Assembly: GCA_963766375.1 (NCBI GenBank)
Contig: CAVXZG010000019.1
Span: 248,001 to 312,000, forward strand
DNA from: AC-32 sp963766375
GTDB taxonomy: Bacteria; Actinomycetota; Thermoleophilia; Gaiellales; Gaiellaceae
Reading direction: 5' to 3'
Length of the DNA: 64,000 bases
Positions 17,491-26,732 of this stretch are shown here, piece by piece (the first letter of the stretch is position 1; each line of letters starts with the position of its first letter). The notes under the pieces were generated by a model that saw only the letters and a list, made by a program, of their open reading frames with translations, made no database searches and was not told where the DNA came from. Position numbers and translations under genes: made by a program.

Positions 17491-18808
17491 CGGGACTGAG
17501 GGGGTCGTCGAGGGTCATGTTCGGGGTTCGCCATAGTACCCGGAAAGCCTTGCTTCCTACCCTTTCCGAGCCGGGCGTTCTGGCGGCCTGGGCGGGCATT
17601 CGGCGCTCCAGCAGGAGGAACCCGACGGCGGCCACGGCGCAGGCCACGGCGCTACCGGCCCAAAGGCCGGTAGGCGAGCGCGCGAGCAGGAGGGCGCCGA
17701 TCGCGGGGCCTGCGAGGAAGCCGAGCTGCCAGGACGAGGTGCGCAGCGCCATGTAGCGGCCCATCAGGTGGTCGGGCGCGAGATCGGCGATCAGGGGGTT
17801 GCTCACCGCGCCGTGCAGGCACTCGCCGATGCTGAAGACGACGATGGCTCCGCAGAGCAGCGCCACCGCGGTCGTGCCGTCGAACCAGGTGCCGGCGAAC
17901 AGCACCGCCAGGCACGTGCCGCTGAACAACGCTCCCGTGAGCGCGAGCGCGCGCACCCGCCGCCGGCCGCGGAGAGCCTTCGCAATCGGAAGCTGCGCGA
18001 TCACGAGCACCATCGTGTTGACGAAGAAGATGATCCCGATCCCGGCCTCGCTGACCGAGGCGTGCTCCTTCGCGTAGGGCGGCAGGGTGGTCGAGATCTG
18101 CGCGTAGGCGGCCGCGACCAGCAGAGCGGTCAGCGCCAGCAGCCAGACGAAGGTGCGGTCGCGGAGGACCTCCACGTAGCGGCCCCGCAGCCGCGCGGCT
18201 GCCGGCCCGAGCGGCGGCGCCGGGACGAAGAGCAGCAGGCCCATGAACGCGACGAAGGTGCCGGCGTCCACCGCGAAGAGGAGGTCGAAGCTCTCGGGCA
18301 CCTGCGTCGTCGCGATCAGGCCGCCGATCAGGCCGCCGATGCCGAAGCCCAGGTTGTCGGTCACGCGCGTGAGGGCGTAGGCGACGGTGCGCTGCTCGCC
18401 GGACGTGAGCGCCGCGAGCAGGCTCGAGTGACTCGGCGCGAAGCCGGCATTTCCGGTGCCGGCGATGGCGGCCAGGCCGAACGCCTGCCACGGATGCCGC
18501 ACGAACGGGAAGCCGCCGTAGCCGGCCGCCAGGAGCGCGAGCGAGGCCATCAGCGTCGTGCGCGCGCCGATGCGATCGACCAGGCGACCTGCGAGCGGGC
18601 TCCCGACGAGCCCGATTCCGAGCAGCTCGGCGACCACGAAGCCCGACGTCCCGAGACCGATGTGGCGCACGTCGTGCAGGTAGATGATCAGGAACGGGAT
18701 CACGATCCCGTTTCCGAGCGAGTTGGCGACGCCGCCGGCCTCGAGCAGCCAGACGGGGCGAGGGAGCTGCGGTCTCAGCCCTCGGAGATACGCGGCGACG
18801 GCATTCAG
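17420..18808 (-). CDS. MFS transporter (first of two paralogues)
   Basis: Twelve-helix major facilitator, probably a drug or metabolite exporter. Motif A-like LAGRLVDRIGARTTLM follows TM2, and hydrophobic segments continue to about 17560. The N-terminal segment RPQLPRPVWLLEAGGVANSL, upstream of GTG 18703, is closely similar to the paralogue at 28444-29736 (DPHLPRQVWLVQIGGVVNAL), so the protein must begin before 18703. No ATG/GTG/TTG is found in frame there; the best candidates are CTG codons at 18808 or 18817. The C-terminal 40 residues are polar and overlap corA. Confidence 0.8.
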   Translation of the reverse strand: MNAVAAYLRGLRPQLPRPVWLLEAGGVANSLGNGIVIPFLIIYLHDVRHIGLGTSGFVVAELLGIGLVGSPLAGRLVDRIGARTTLMASLALLAAGYGGFPFVRHPWQAFGLAAIAGTGNAGFAPSHSSLLAALTSGEQRTVAYALTRVTDNLGFGIGGLIGGLIATTQVPESFDLLFAVDAGTFVAFMGLLLFVPAPPLGPAAARLRGRYVEVLRDRTFVWLLALTALLVAAAYAQISTTLPPYAKEHASVSEAGIGIIFFVNTMVLVIAQLPIAKALRGRRRVRALALTGALFSGTCLAVLFAGTWFDGTTAVALLCGAIVVFSIGECLHGAVSNPLIADLAPDHLMGRYMALRTSSWQLGFLAGPAIGALLLARSPTGLWAGSAVACAVAAVGFLLLERRMPAQAARTPGSERVGSKAFRVLWRTPNMTLDDPLSPGAKPSPHQAPETSHAGEGRHRTP

Positions 18809-19003
18809 CGCTGCCAGAGGGTATCCCGGAAAGCGACGATTGCCTAGCGGGCTGATTGATTCGTCAATCGAAACCCGAATGCGCGAGGTAATTCCCGGAC
18901 AGGTTTTGTCTGACGAATTTGCGGAAAGCTATTTCGCTGAGCGGCGCCGGGAAAGCCCGGCCGCCGTCATCGCACAGGGAACAGACCCATGGGGGGTGAA
19001 GGA

Positions 19004-20839
19004 ATGCCGCGGAAGCTCTTTCCGCCCGCAGCGCGGCGGCGACGCAGGACGATCGTCGTGGCGTCGCTTCCGGTCGTGATCGCCGGCGTCGTCTTCGCCG
19101 TCGCCGGAGGTTCCGGCGCGGGGACGACCGGGAAGGACAGCACACACGCGTTCGGGATCGCCCGCGCGAGCAGCGCGGCCGCCGGGGCAGGATTGGCCTC
19201 GACCGCCACGCCGAGCGCCTCGTTCGGCCCGCACGTGAGCAATGGGATCTTCCAGGGCACGTCGCCGGCGGTCTCCTCGCTGCCGGTGCTGCCCGTCACG
19301 CCGGGCCCGCTCCACAGCCGCGAGATCGAGTCGCTCAAGCCGCAGCAGTCGGCTCCGGGCGCGAAGGACCCGGTGGTGCAGGGGAAGAAGGGCTCCGGCC
19401 CGATCTCCGCTCCGATCCAGAACTTCGACGGAATCTGCCTGCCGTTCGGCGAGCCCTGCGACCTACCGAGCAGCTGCAGCTGCCTGCCGCCCGACACGAA
19501 CGGCGAGGTCGGCGCGACCCAGTACGTGCAGATGGTGAACACCGACTTCGTGGTCTTTTCGAAGACCGGCCAGGTGCTGCGCGGCGCGACGCCGATCAAC
19601 CAGCTCTGGGCGAGCGTCGGCGGCGAGTGCGCGACGCACAACGACGGCGACCCGGTGGCGCTCTACGATCAGCTCGCGCACCGGTGGTTGCTGACTGAGT
19701 TCATCGCCACGCCCGCCGACAACGAGGAGTACGGGCAGTGCATCGCCGTCTCGACGACCGGCGACGCGACGGGCTCGTACTACCTCTACGAGTTCCACTT
19801 CGGCCGCACGTTCCACGACTACGAGAAGCTCGGCGTCTGGCCGGACGCGTACTACATGTCCACGAACGAATTCCCGGACGGCGCGGCGACCTCGAGCGGC
19901 GCCGGCGCCTTCGCCTTCGAGCGCGCCAAGATGCTCGCGGGCCAGCCCGCCCGGGTCGTGTACTTCGACGAGGCAGCGAACAACCCGCCGGGCGGCCAGT
20001 ACATCGGCCAGCTCCCGGGTGACCTCGACGGCGGCACGTTGCCGCCGGCCGGCTCGCCGAACCTGTTTGCCGAGATCGACGACGCCAGCACCATCCCGCC
20101 GACGACTCCCGGAGACGACGGCTTCAGGCTGCGGCTCTGGAAGTTCCACGTCGACTGGGCGAACCCGGCCAACTCGACCTTCGGGAACAACGGCGCCCCG
20201 AACTATGCGCTCCCGGTCGCGCCGTACGTCAGGCCGCAGTGCGTCTACGGCTACGGGCCCAACTGCGTCCCGCAGAAGGGCGGCCCGCAGCAGCTCGACG
20301 TCCTCGGCGACCGGCTGATGTTCCGGCTCGCGTACCGGAACTTCGGCAGCTACGCGTCGCTCCTGCTCAACCACACCGTGGTGACGCCCGACGCCCGTGA
20401 CGGCGTCCGCTGGTACGAGGTGCGGATCCCGAAGGGCGCCGCGCCGTCGGTCTACCAGCAGGGCACCTACGCCCCGACCGACGCGGCGACAGGCCCGCTC
20501 TGGCGCTGGATGGGCAGCGTCGCCCAGGACAAGAGGGGAGACATCGCCGTGGGCTTCAGCGCTTCGGGGCCCAACGACTTCCCGTCCGTCCGCTACACCG
20601 GCCGCAACGCCGGCGACCCGCTCGGCCAGATGACGCAGACCGAGCAGGTGGCCTACACCGGCACCGGCCCGCAGACCGAGGCCGAGGGCCGCTGGGGCGA
20701 CTACAGCGACCTGACCGTCGACCCGAGCGACGACTGCACCTTCTGGTACACGCAGGAGTACCTCGGCCAGGACGTCCTGGTGATCGGAACCTGGCGGACG
20801 CGAATCGTGTCCTTCAAGTTCCCCGGCTGCAAGAAGTAG
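19004..20839 (+). CDS. large secreted protein of unknown function
   Basis: 611 aa from ATG 19004 (ATG 18989 is also in frame). A basic n-region (KLFPPAARRRRR) and hydrophobic helix TIVVASLPVVIAGVVFAVAG export it. After a Ser/Ala/Pro linker, the folded part starts with a cysteine-rich patch (GICLPFGEPCDLPSSCSC), then LPPDTNGEVGATQYVQMVNT, a signature of secreted proteins with beta-propeller-like repeats. Motifs such as DPVALYDQLAHRWLLTEF, VSTTGDATGSYYLYEF and YEKLGVWPDAYYMSTNEF recur in such proteins from several phyla. The C-terminal EGRWGDYSDLTVDPSDDCTF resembles sialidase-like Asp-box strands. Enzymatic activity cannot be assigned. A strong hairpin follows the stop. Confidence 0.75.
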   Translation: MPRKLFPPAARRRRRTIVVASLPVVIAGVVFAVAGGSGAGTTGKDSTHAFGIARASSAAAGAGLASTATPSASFGPHVSNGIFQGTSPAVSSLPVLPVTPGPLHSREIESLKPQQSAPGAKDPVVQGKKGSGPISAPIQNFDGICLPFGEPCDLPSSCSCLPPDTNGEVGATQYVQMVNTDFVVFSKTGQVLRGATPINQLWASVGGECATHNDGDPVALYDQLAHRWLLTEFIATPADNEEYGQCIAVSTTGDATGSYYLYEFHFGRTFHDYEKLGVWPDAYYMSTNEFPDGAATSSGAGAFAFERAKMLAGQPARVVYFDEAANNPPGGQYIGQLPGDLDGGTLPPAGSPNLFAEIDDASTIPPTTPGDDGFRLRLWKFHVDWANPANSTFGNNGAPNYALPVAPYVRPQCVYGYGPNCVPQKGGPQQLDVLGDRLMFRLAYRNFGSYASLLLNHTVVTPDARDGVRWYEVRIPKGAAPSVYQQGTYAPTDAATGPLWRWMGSVAQDKRGDIAVGFSASGPNDFPSVRYTGRNAGDPLGQMTQTEQVAYTGTGPQTEAEGRWGDYSDLTVDPSDDCTFWYTQEYLGQDVLVIGTWRTRIVSFKFPGCKK

Positions 20840-20848
20840 CTCTCTCCA

Positions 20849-20912
20849 GCCCCGCGCGCCTTCCCGGGCGCGCGGGGCGTCCGTACAAACCGGGCGCGCG
20901 GGGCGTCCGTAC
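20849..20912 (+). terminator. GC-rich terminator whose 3' arm is duplicated
   Basis: Twelve-base arms GCCCCGCGCGCC (20849-20860) and GGCGCGCGGGGC (20867-20878) form a perfect stem 9 bp after the stop of the secreted protein. A 23-bp block including the 3' arm (20864-20886) is repeated exactly at 20890-20912, right before the adenylate cyclase gene. Confidence 0.65.
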
Positions 20913-20921
20913 GCTGTGGGC

Positions 20922-23027
20922 ATGAGCGCATGTCCGAACTGCGGCCGGGAGAATGCGGCCGACGCGAAATTCTGCAGCGATTGCGGCACCCGCCTGGCTG
21001 CGGAACGAACCGGTGCGCGGGAAGAACGGAAGATCGTCTCCGTCGTGTTCGCCGATCTGGTCGGCTTCACCGCCCGGTCGGAGAAGCTCGACCCCGAGGA
21101 CGTGCGGGCGATCCAGACGCCGTACTTCCAGCGGGTCCGGGCGGAGATCGAGGGCTGCGGAGGAACGGTCGAGAAGTTCATCGGCGACGCGGTGATGGGC
21201 GTCTTCGGCGCGCCGGTGGCGCACGGGGACGACCCGGAGCGGGCGGTGCGCGCGGCGCTCGCGATCAGGGACGGGGTGGCCGAGTTGAGCGGAGGCGCGT
21301 CCGAGCTCGACCTGCAGGTGCGCGTCGCGGTCAACACGGGCGAGGCGATCGTGGCCCTCGACGCCGACATGGCACAGGGCGAAGGGCTGATCGCCGGAGA
21401 CGTGGTCAACACGGCCTCTCGACTGCAAGGGCTCGCCCCCGTGAACGGCGTGCTCGTCGGCGAAGAGACCTACCGGGCGACGAAATCGATCGTCGAGTAC
21501 GAGGCCGTCGAGGCCGTCAGCCTGAAGGGCAAGAGCTCGCCCGTGCCCGCCTGGCTGGCCCTGTCGGCATCCGCGCCTCCGGGAGAGCGTCGAGCGAAGG
21601 GACAGCCGTTCGTCGGACGCAACCACGAGCTCGGACTGCTGCAGCGGATCTGGGATCAGTCCGTCGCAGAGCAGCGGCCCCATGTCGTGACCGTTTTCGG
21701 ACCCGCAGGCATCGGCAAGAGCCGGCTCGCCGCCGAGTTCTCCGAGACCGTCACCGAGTCCGGCGGAACGGCAATCCGCGGACGGTCGGTGCCGTACGGC
21801 GAGACGGCGACCTACGGGGCGTTCACGCAGCACGTCAAGCAGATCGCGCACATCTTCGACAGCGACCTGACGGCCGAGGCGTGGACGAAGCTGCGAGACG
21901 CCACGGCTGAGCTCGTCGGCGAGAGCGACTCCGCCGTGGTCGCGGAGCACATCGGCAGCCTGATCGGGCTGGAGACCGAAGCGAGCGCCGCGGGTCGAGA
22001 GGAGCTGTTCTACTCGGCGCGGCGCCTGATCGAAGGGCTCGCCCGCCGGCAGCCGGCGCTGCTCGTGTTCGAGGACGTCCACTGGGCCGATGCGGGCACG
22101 CTCGATCTGCTCGAGGCGCTCGCCTCGCGGCTGCGCGACGTGCCCCTGGTGATCTTCGCCCTCGCGCGACCGGAGCTGCTCGAGACGAAGCCATCGTGGG
22201 GCGGTGGGCTGCCCGGGTACACGGCGCTGCCGCTGGAGCCGCTCGGCGAGCCGCAGGCGCGAGAGCTGGCGGAGCGCCTGCTCGCCGATACGGGCTTGGA
22301 GCCGGAGGCGATCGTCGGGACGGCTGAAGGGAACCCGTTGTTCATCGAGGAGCTCGCCGCCGCGGTCTCGGAGCAGGGAGGCGATGGCACGGGCAACCTG
22401 CCAACCAGCATTCGGGCGATCGTGGCCGCGCGGCTCGACTCGCTGCCGTCGGACGAGCGCAGCGTCCTGCTCGACGCATCGGTCATCGGGAAGGTCTTCT
22501 GGCGAGCGGCGCTCGCCGAGATGGGCTCAGGAGGCGAGCGGCTCGGGCAACTGCTCGACTCCCTCGAGGGCCGGGACTTCGTCAGGCGCGAGGCGGTGTC
22601 ACGGCTGCGCGGGGAACAGCAGTTCAGCTTCAAGCACGAGCTGATCCGCGACATCGCCTACGCGACCTTGCCGCGCCTTGCGCGGCGTGATCGCCATGCG
22701 AGCGTGGCCAAGTTCCTCGAGGCGAGCACGCCCGAGCTTGCCGCCGCCTCCTCGGCGCTCGCGCATCACTGGCGAGAAGCCGGCGAGCCCGTGCGCGCGG
22801 CCGATCAATTGACCGTGGCGGGCGACCAGGCCGGACGCGGGTGGGCCAAGGACGAGGCGGTCACCTTCTACCGCGAGGCACTCGCCGTCCTGCCTGAAGA
22901 CGAGCGGGAGCGGCGGCGGGAGATCACCCGCCGAATCGCCGTCGCGCTCCAGGCCGTGATGCATGTCGCGGACGCGGAGCTACTCGGCCGCCGGGCCGGG
23001 TCCGCGCCCGCCGACGCTCAGTCCTGA
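20922..23027 (+). CDS. class III adenylate/guanylate cyclase with AAA ATPase domain
   Basis: Signalling protein of about 701 aa. An N-terminal zinc ribbon (CPNCGRENAADAKFCSDCG, CxxC...CxxC) is followed by a class III cyclase domain: VVFADLVGFTARSEKLD with the first metal Asp, EKFIGDAVMGVFG with the second, and DVVNTASRLQGLAP with the Asn/Arg catalytic pair. A P-loop ATPase domain follows (FVGRNHELGLLQRIWDQ, FGPAGIGKSRLAAEF Walker A, LLVFEDVHWADAG Walker B). A short helical region ends the protein where longer family members carry TPRs. Such fusions are common in actinobacteria and act as cAMP-producing regulators; the ligand is unknown. The 3' end overlaps the convergent gene by 10 bp. Confidence 0.9.
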   Translation: MSACPNCGRENAADAKFCSDCGTRLAAERTGAREERKIVSVVFADLVGFTARSEKLDPEDVRAIQTPYFQRVRAEIEGCGGTVEKFIGDAVMGVFGAPVAHGDDPERAVRAALAIRDGVAELSGGASELDLQVRVAVNTGEAIVALDADMAQGEGLIAGDVVNTASRLQGLAPVNGVLVGEETYRATKSIVEYEAVEAVSLKGKSSPVPAWLALSASAPPGERRAKGQPFVGRNHELGLLQRIWDQSVAEQRPHVVTVFGPAGIGKSRLAAEFSETVTESGGTAIRGRSVPYGETATYGAFTQHVKQIAHIFDSDLTAEAWTKLRDATAELVGESDSAVVAEHIGSLIGLETEASAAGREELFYSARRLIEGLARRQPALLVFEDVHWADAGTLDLLEALASRLRDVPLVIFALARPELLETKPSWGGGLPGYTALPLEPLGEPQARELAERLLADTGLEPEAIVGTAEGNPLFIEELAAAVSEQGGDGTGNLPTSIRAIVAARLDSLPSDERSVLLDASVIGKVFWRAALAEMGSGGERLGQLLDSLEGRDFVRREAVSRLRGEQQFSFKHELIRDIAYATLPRLARRDRHASVAKFLEASTPELAAASSALAHHWREAGEPVRAADQLTVAGDQAGRGWAKDEAVTFYREALAVLPEDERERRREITRRIAVALQAVMHVADAELLGRRAGSAPADAQS

Positions 23028-23308
23028 GCCAGCGGAAAGTCGTCGGGCGTCACGTCGCCGGCGACCTCGTAGATCGCGATCACGTCGTGCATGCCCAACT
23101 TCTCCGCGTGACCGCGCACGATCTCCTCGCTCGGGGCGTCGTAGAGGCAGAAGGACTTCACCGTTCCCGAGTCGTCCACGACCACGTGGCTGTGCTCCCA
23201 GATGATCTCGGGGAAGTACTCGTTCCTGACTTCTCTCGAGCGTCGCCCGACCTCTGGCATCCGGTCCTGGGCGACGTGATAGGTCCGTTCGATCAGGTAT
23301 CTCGTCAT
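23018..23308 (-). CDS. DUF4242 family small protein
   Basis: 96 aa. MTRYLIERTYHVAQDRMPEV, then IIWEHSHVVVDDSGTVKSFC and YDAPSEEIVRGHAEKLGMHD match DUF4242 (SCO4226-like), a ferredoxin-fold protein that binds Ni2+ in the Streptomyces member. The conserved His, Cys and second His (H-A-E-K-L-G-M-H) are candidate metal ligands. It ends inside the 3' end of the cyclase gene (10-bp overlap). Confidence 0.75.
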   Translation of the reverse strand: MTRYLIERTYHVAQDRMPEVGRRSREVRNEYFPEIIWEHSHVVVDDSGTVKSFCLYDAPSEEIVRGHAEKLGMHDVIAIYEVAGDVTPDDFPLAQD

Positions 23309-23334
23309 GGGGACAGCCTACGGCAGGCGATGAT

Positions 23335-23658
23335 CTACCGCGGTCGTCTACTTGCATACGTCGAACTGGACGAGCTGTGCCCCACGTGTCTGGCGACCGA
23401 TCTGATTCGCGCACCGAGGCGGTCTGACAAAGGCTTCCACTCAGCCAGCGCCTCTTGTTCCTCTTGGAGCTCGCGAGTGAGCGGTGCGGTGGTCCACGTC
23501 TCATGTTCAACGAGGTCGGACGCGCTACCACCGATCCGGCGGAGGGTCGCAGACAGCACCACCGCGACCACAACCGACAGCACCAGATAGGCAGAAGCGC
23601 CGACGATCACCCATGACCAGACGCTCATGTCGGCGTGCCGTTCCAGATCCAGACTCAT
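23335..23658 (-). CDS. small single-pass membrane protein
   Basis: 107 aa from ATG 23658. After a short polar N-terminus (MSLDLERHADMSVWSW), one transmembrane helix (VIVGASAYLVLSVVVAVVLS) is followed by a cytoplasmic tail (SDLVEHETWTTAPLTRELQE) ending in a Ser-rich, basic stretch. A frame extending to 23715 is not supported by a Shine-Dalgarno. Function unknown. It is the last gene before the left boundary of the tRNA-Arg island. Confidence 0.5.
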   Translation of the reverse strand: MSLDLERHADMSVWSWVIVGASAYLVLSVVVAVVLSATLRRIGGSASDLVEHETWTTAPLTRELQEEQEALAEWKPLSDRLGARIRSVARHVGHSSSSSTYASRRPR

Positions 23659-23838
23659 TGGCGGCCCCCCTTTGAAGAGGCGGGCCGCACGCCTCTGATC
23701 ATCGCTTCTCCTCACATCATCGTCAGGCTGTCACCGTTGTAAAGAGCAACGCCAGTCTTCCGAAATGGACGTTGTCGCAAGTGAAAGCTTGCGCCCGACG
23801 ACCGCGAATCCCTCGATCGAGGGACGGCCTGCGCTCCA

Positions 23839-23888
23839 GATTCGCTCAATCAGGGCGGTAGATGCGCCTGGCAGGAATCGAACCTGCG
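23839..23888. repeat. left attachment-like repeat (tRNA-Arg 3' fragment)
   Basis: 35 bp (23854-23888) are identical to 28372-28406, covering the acceptor 3' strand and T-arm of tRNA-Arg plus 9 bp beyond the tRNA end. Similarity continues 15 bp to the left with two or three indels. Confidence 0.8.
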
Positions 23889-23907
23889 CAACGTTCCTGC
23901 CAGGCGC
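23864..23907. repeat. long inverted repeat at the left att copy
   Basis: Perfect 14-bp arms GCGCCTGGCAGGAA (23864-23877) and TTCCTGCCAGGCGC (23894-23907) with a 16-nt loop. The first arm is tRNA-Arg sequence; the second is its inverse complement placed just inside the island. Confidence 0.75.
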
Positions 23908-24140
23908 TGGGGCCCTAGACGAGTTCCGGCCGATCGACAACCCGTACGCAGCTGCGCGTCGGGACGGCAGCCGGGAGAGGCTCGAGCGATTGGAGCCGGC
24001 CACCGGCCAGGGCATCTCGAGGTTCAGAGGGTCTAGGGGGCAAGGTCGTCACAGACCGCCGCAAGACCTGAGCGCTGGGGCCTGGTCTGCCAGATCCAAC
24101 GGGGACGGTGAACGGCGACGCGGACATGCGGGAGATACGA

Positions 24141-24166
24141 GAACCCTGAGCGTGTGTTCAGGGTTC
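24141..24166. other. inverted repeat in the gene-free left part of the island
   Basis: Perfect 9-bp arms GAACCCTGA / TCAGGGTTC with an 8-nt loop. It lies in the stretch 23908-24356, where I see no gene. It could be an operator or a terminator. Confidence 0.4.
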
Positions 24167-24356
24167 AGAGCACAGGGCTCCAAACAGGAGAGTGTGCTGT
24201 GGGGTGGGGCAGCGTGCGGGAATGTCACCCGACCGCCCCTCGGCTCCTCACAAGCTCGGCTTCTGGTCGCTCCGAATTCATCCAGACGGGGCGATGCGCG
24301 GCAACGACGCGAGGCGTACCGTCTTCGTGCGCGAATCCCCTACCACGGAGGTCCTC

Positions 24357-25250
24357 ATGACCACCACCAGCGTGCTCCCTGACGTCGGGATCGAGCTTCG
24401 GGAGGGTTACGCCGAGGTCGGCGATCAGACATTGCATTACGTCGAGGCCGGTGACGGGCCGCTGATCGTCCTGCTGCACGGCTTCCCGGAGTTCTGGTTC
24501 GGTTGGCGGCTACAGATCGCGCCGCTCGCGGCGGCGGGTTTTCGGGTCGTCGCCCCCGACACGCGTGGCTACAACCTGTCATCGAAGCCAGAGGGCTTCG
24601 AGGACTACGCCGTCGACCTGCTCGCCGACGACATCCGCGGCCTGATCGGAGAGCTCGGTGCCGAGTCCGCGCTGTTGGTCGGTCACGACTGGGGCGGAAC
24701 CATCGCCTGGACGATCGCGATGAACCACCCCGAGGTGGTCGACCGGCTCGCCATCCTCAACGCGGCCCATCCGCGGCGGCTCTCGGAGGGACTGCACCAC
24801 CCGAGCCAGCTCCGGAAGTCCTGGTACTTCTTCTTCTTTGCGGTGCCGGGACTGCCCGAGGACGTGGTGCACGCCAGAGACTGGCACTTCTTCCGGCACT
24901 TCCTGCAAGAGGCGAACCCGCCGTACACGCCGGAGGAAATCGAACGCTACGTCGAGGCGTGGTCGCAGCCGGGGGCAGCGGCCGGGATGATCAACTACTA
25001 CCGCGCCTCGGTGCGACAGTCGCAGAAGGAAGCCGCGGCGAAGCTTCGCCCGATCTCGGCGCCGACACTGGTCATCTGGGGGGAGCGCGATTCCTACCTC
25101 GGCTCCGACCTCGCCGAGCCCCACCGCGACGACGTGCCCAACCTCGACCGCGTGGAGCGCCTGCCCGACGCGTCGCACTGGGTGCATCACGACGAGGCCG
25201 AACGCGTCAACCAACTGCTGATCGACTTCTTCGCCTCTGCCGCGGCATAG
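24357..25250 (+). CDS. soluble epoxide hydrolase (alpha/beta-hydrolase fold)
   Basis: 297 aa from ATG 24357 behind a GGAGG (24347-24351). Alpha/beta-hydrolase of the epoxide hydrolase/haloalkane dehalogenase branch: HGFPEFWFGWR supplies the oxyanion region, LLVGHDWGGTIAW carries the nucleophilic Asp (GHDWGG), RDSYLGSDLAEPH supplies a likely acid, and DASHWVHHDEAERV the catalytic His. A cap domain with YTPEEIERYVEAW and tyrosines (NYYRAS) is consistent with epoxide ring opening. Substrate unknown. A second, distantly related epoxide hydrolase follows 57 bp downstream, probably in one transcript. Confidence 0.85.
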   Translation: MTTTSVLPDVGIELREGYAEVGDQTLHYVEAGDGPLIVLLHGFPEFWFGWRLQIAPLAAAGFRVVAPDTRGYNLSSKPEGFEDYAVDLLADDIRGLIGELGAESALLVGHDWGGTIAWTIAMNHPEVVDRLAILNAAHPRRLSEGLHHPSQLRKSWYFFFFAVPGLPEDVVHARDWHFFRHFLQEANPPYTPEEIERYVEAWSQPGAAAGMINYYRASVRQSQKEAAAKLRPISAPTLVIWGERDSYLGSDLAEPHRDDVPNLDRVERLPDASHWVHHDEAERVNQLLIDFFASAAA

Positions 25251-25307
25251 GCACTGAGACCTGGGCAAGGGAGGTCAATCGAAACCCGCCTCAACAGGGA
25301 GGACGTC

Positions 25308-26505
25308 ATGAGCACCACCGTCGAGACCGCAGCCGACATCCGTCCCTTCCACGTCGACATTCCCGAAGAGCAGCTCGCCGAGCTGCGCCGCCGGATCGCC
25401 GCGACGCGCTGGCCCAGCAAGGAGCTCGTCGCAGATCGGTCGCAGGGCGTGCAGCTGGCGACGATTCAGGAGCTCGCGCGCTACTGGGAGACCGACTACG
25501 ACTCGGCGCAAGGCCGAGGCGAGGCTGAACGCGCTTGCCGCAGTTCACGACCGAGATCGACGGCGTGGACATCCACTTCATCCACGTCAAGTCGTCGCAC
25601 GAGAACGCGCTGCCGCTGATCATGACCCACGGCTGGCCCGGCTCCGTCATGGAGATGATCGACTCCGTCGGCCCGCTGACCGACCCGACCGCGCACGGCG
25701 GCAGCGCCGAGGATGCCTTCCACCTCGTGCTGCCCTCCCTGCCCGGGTACGGCTTCTCGGGCGAGCCGGTCGAGGTCGGCTGGGACCTGGGCCGGACCGC
25801 ACGGGCCTGGGCCGAGCTCATGCGCCGCCTCGGCTACACCCGCTACGTGGCCCAGGGCGGCGACGTGGGCGCCGGCGTCACCGACGCGATGGGCCGCCAG
25901 GCACCCGAGGGGCTGATCGGCATCCACACGAACCTGCTCGTGCCGGCGCTGAGCGGCACCATGCCGACGGACACCGACGAGGAACGCGCCGCGGCCGCGC
26001 AGATCGCCACCTTCCAGGCAGTCCGGAAACGGCTACTTCGTCGAGATGGCCACCCGCCCGCAGACGATCGGCTACGCCCTGCTCGACTCCCCCGTCGCCC
26101 TGGCCGCCTGGATGATCGACCACGACACCGACGCCTACTACAAGATCGCCCGCGCCTTCGTCGACGGGCAGCCCTCGGGCAACCTCACCCGGGACCACGT
26201 CCTGGACAACATCACGGCGTACTGGCTGACCGGCACCGGCGCCTCCGCGGCCCGGTCGTACTGGGAGGCCTACGGGCCGGACGCGCCGGCCGCGGGCCGC
26301 CAGCCGCTGCCGCCGCCGCCGATCCCGGTCGGCTTCACGACGTTCCCCGGCGAGATCTGGCGGACTCCGCGCAGCTGGGTCGAGACGAGCGTACCCCAAC
26401 GTCATCTACTTCAACGAGGTCGACAGGGGCGGCCACTTCGCCGCCTGGGAAGAGCCGGAGCTCTTCTCGACCGAGGTGCGGGCGGCTTTCAGGTCATTGC
26501 GTTGA
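25308..26505 (+). CDS. epoxide hydrolase, EHN-domain type (frameshifted)
   Basis: Microsomal/juvenile-hormone-type epoxide hydrolase, about 397 aa after repair. The EHN domain has IRPFHVDIPEEQLAELRRRI followed by QELARYWETDYD. The catalytic part has MTHGWPGSVMEMID (HGWP oxyanion), AFHLVLPSLPGYGFSGEP, YVAQGGDVGAGVTDAMG (nucleophile Asp in QGGDVG), then YALLDSPVALAAWMIDH and, near the end, RGGHFAAWEEPELF with the catalytic His. Four +1 lesions are seen, near 25505, 25533, 26026 and 26385; removing one base at each restores the whole family sequence. A strong hairpin follows the stop by 10 bp. Confidence 0.85.
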
Positions 26506-26514
26506 TCGGCGCGT

Positions 26515-26550
26515 GCGAGCGGCGCGTTCGGAAAGGTGCGCGCCGCTCGC
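26515..26550 (+). terminator. stem-loop terminator after the epoxide hydrolases
   Basis: Perfect 12-bp arms GCGAGCGGCGCG (26515-26526) and CGCGCCGCTCGC (26539-26550) with a 12-nt loop, starting 10 bp after the stop. It closes the two-gene epoxide hydrolase unit. The following stretch to 26883 holds no gene I can support, only the repeat at 26733-26822. Confidence 0.65.
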
Positions 26551-26732
26551 GGCTTGTCGGACTGGAGACGACTGACGGAGCGCCCGCCCCAGCCGCCCTC
26601 GCTCGCATCAGCCGTCTACAACTGGGGCGCAGGCGACGAGATCCCGCTGGGGCCGGACGTCGCGCGTTGTTCGCCTCCGCGACGAGGACGCAGATCAACC
26701 GCCTTGCTGGTCGTTGAGGACGTGGCCGGATG

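Noticed and set aside
23863..23888. Second tRNA-Arg gene at the left island boundary
   Set aside because: Only the T-arm and 3' acceptor strand (26 nt) are present; no D-arm or anticodon.
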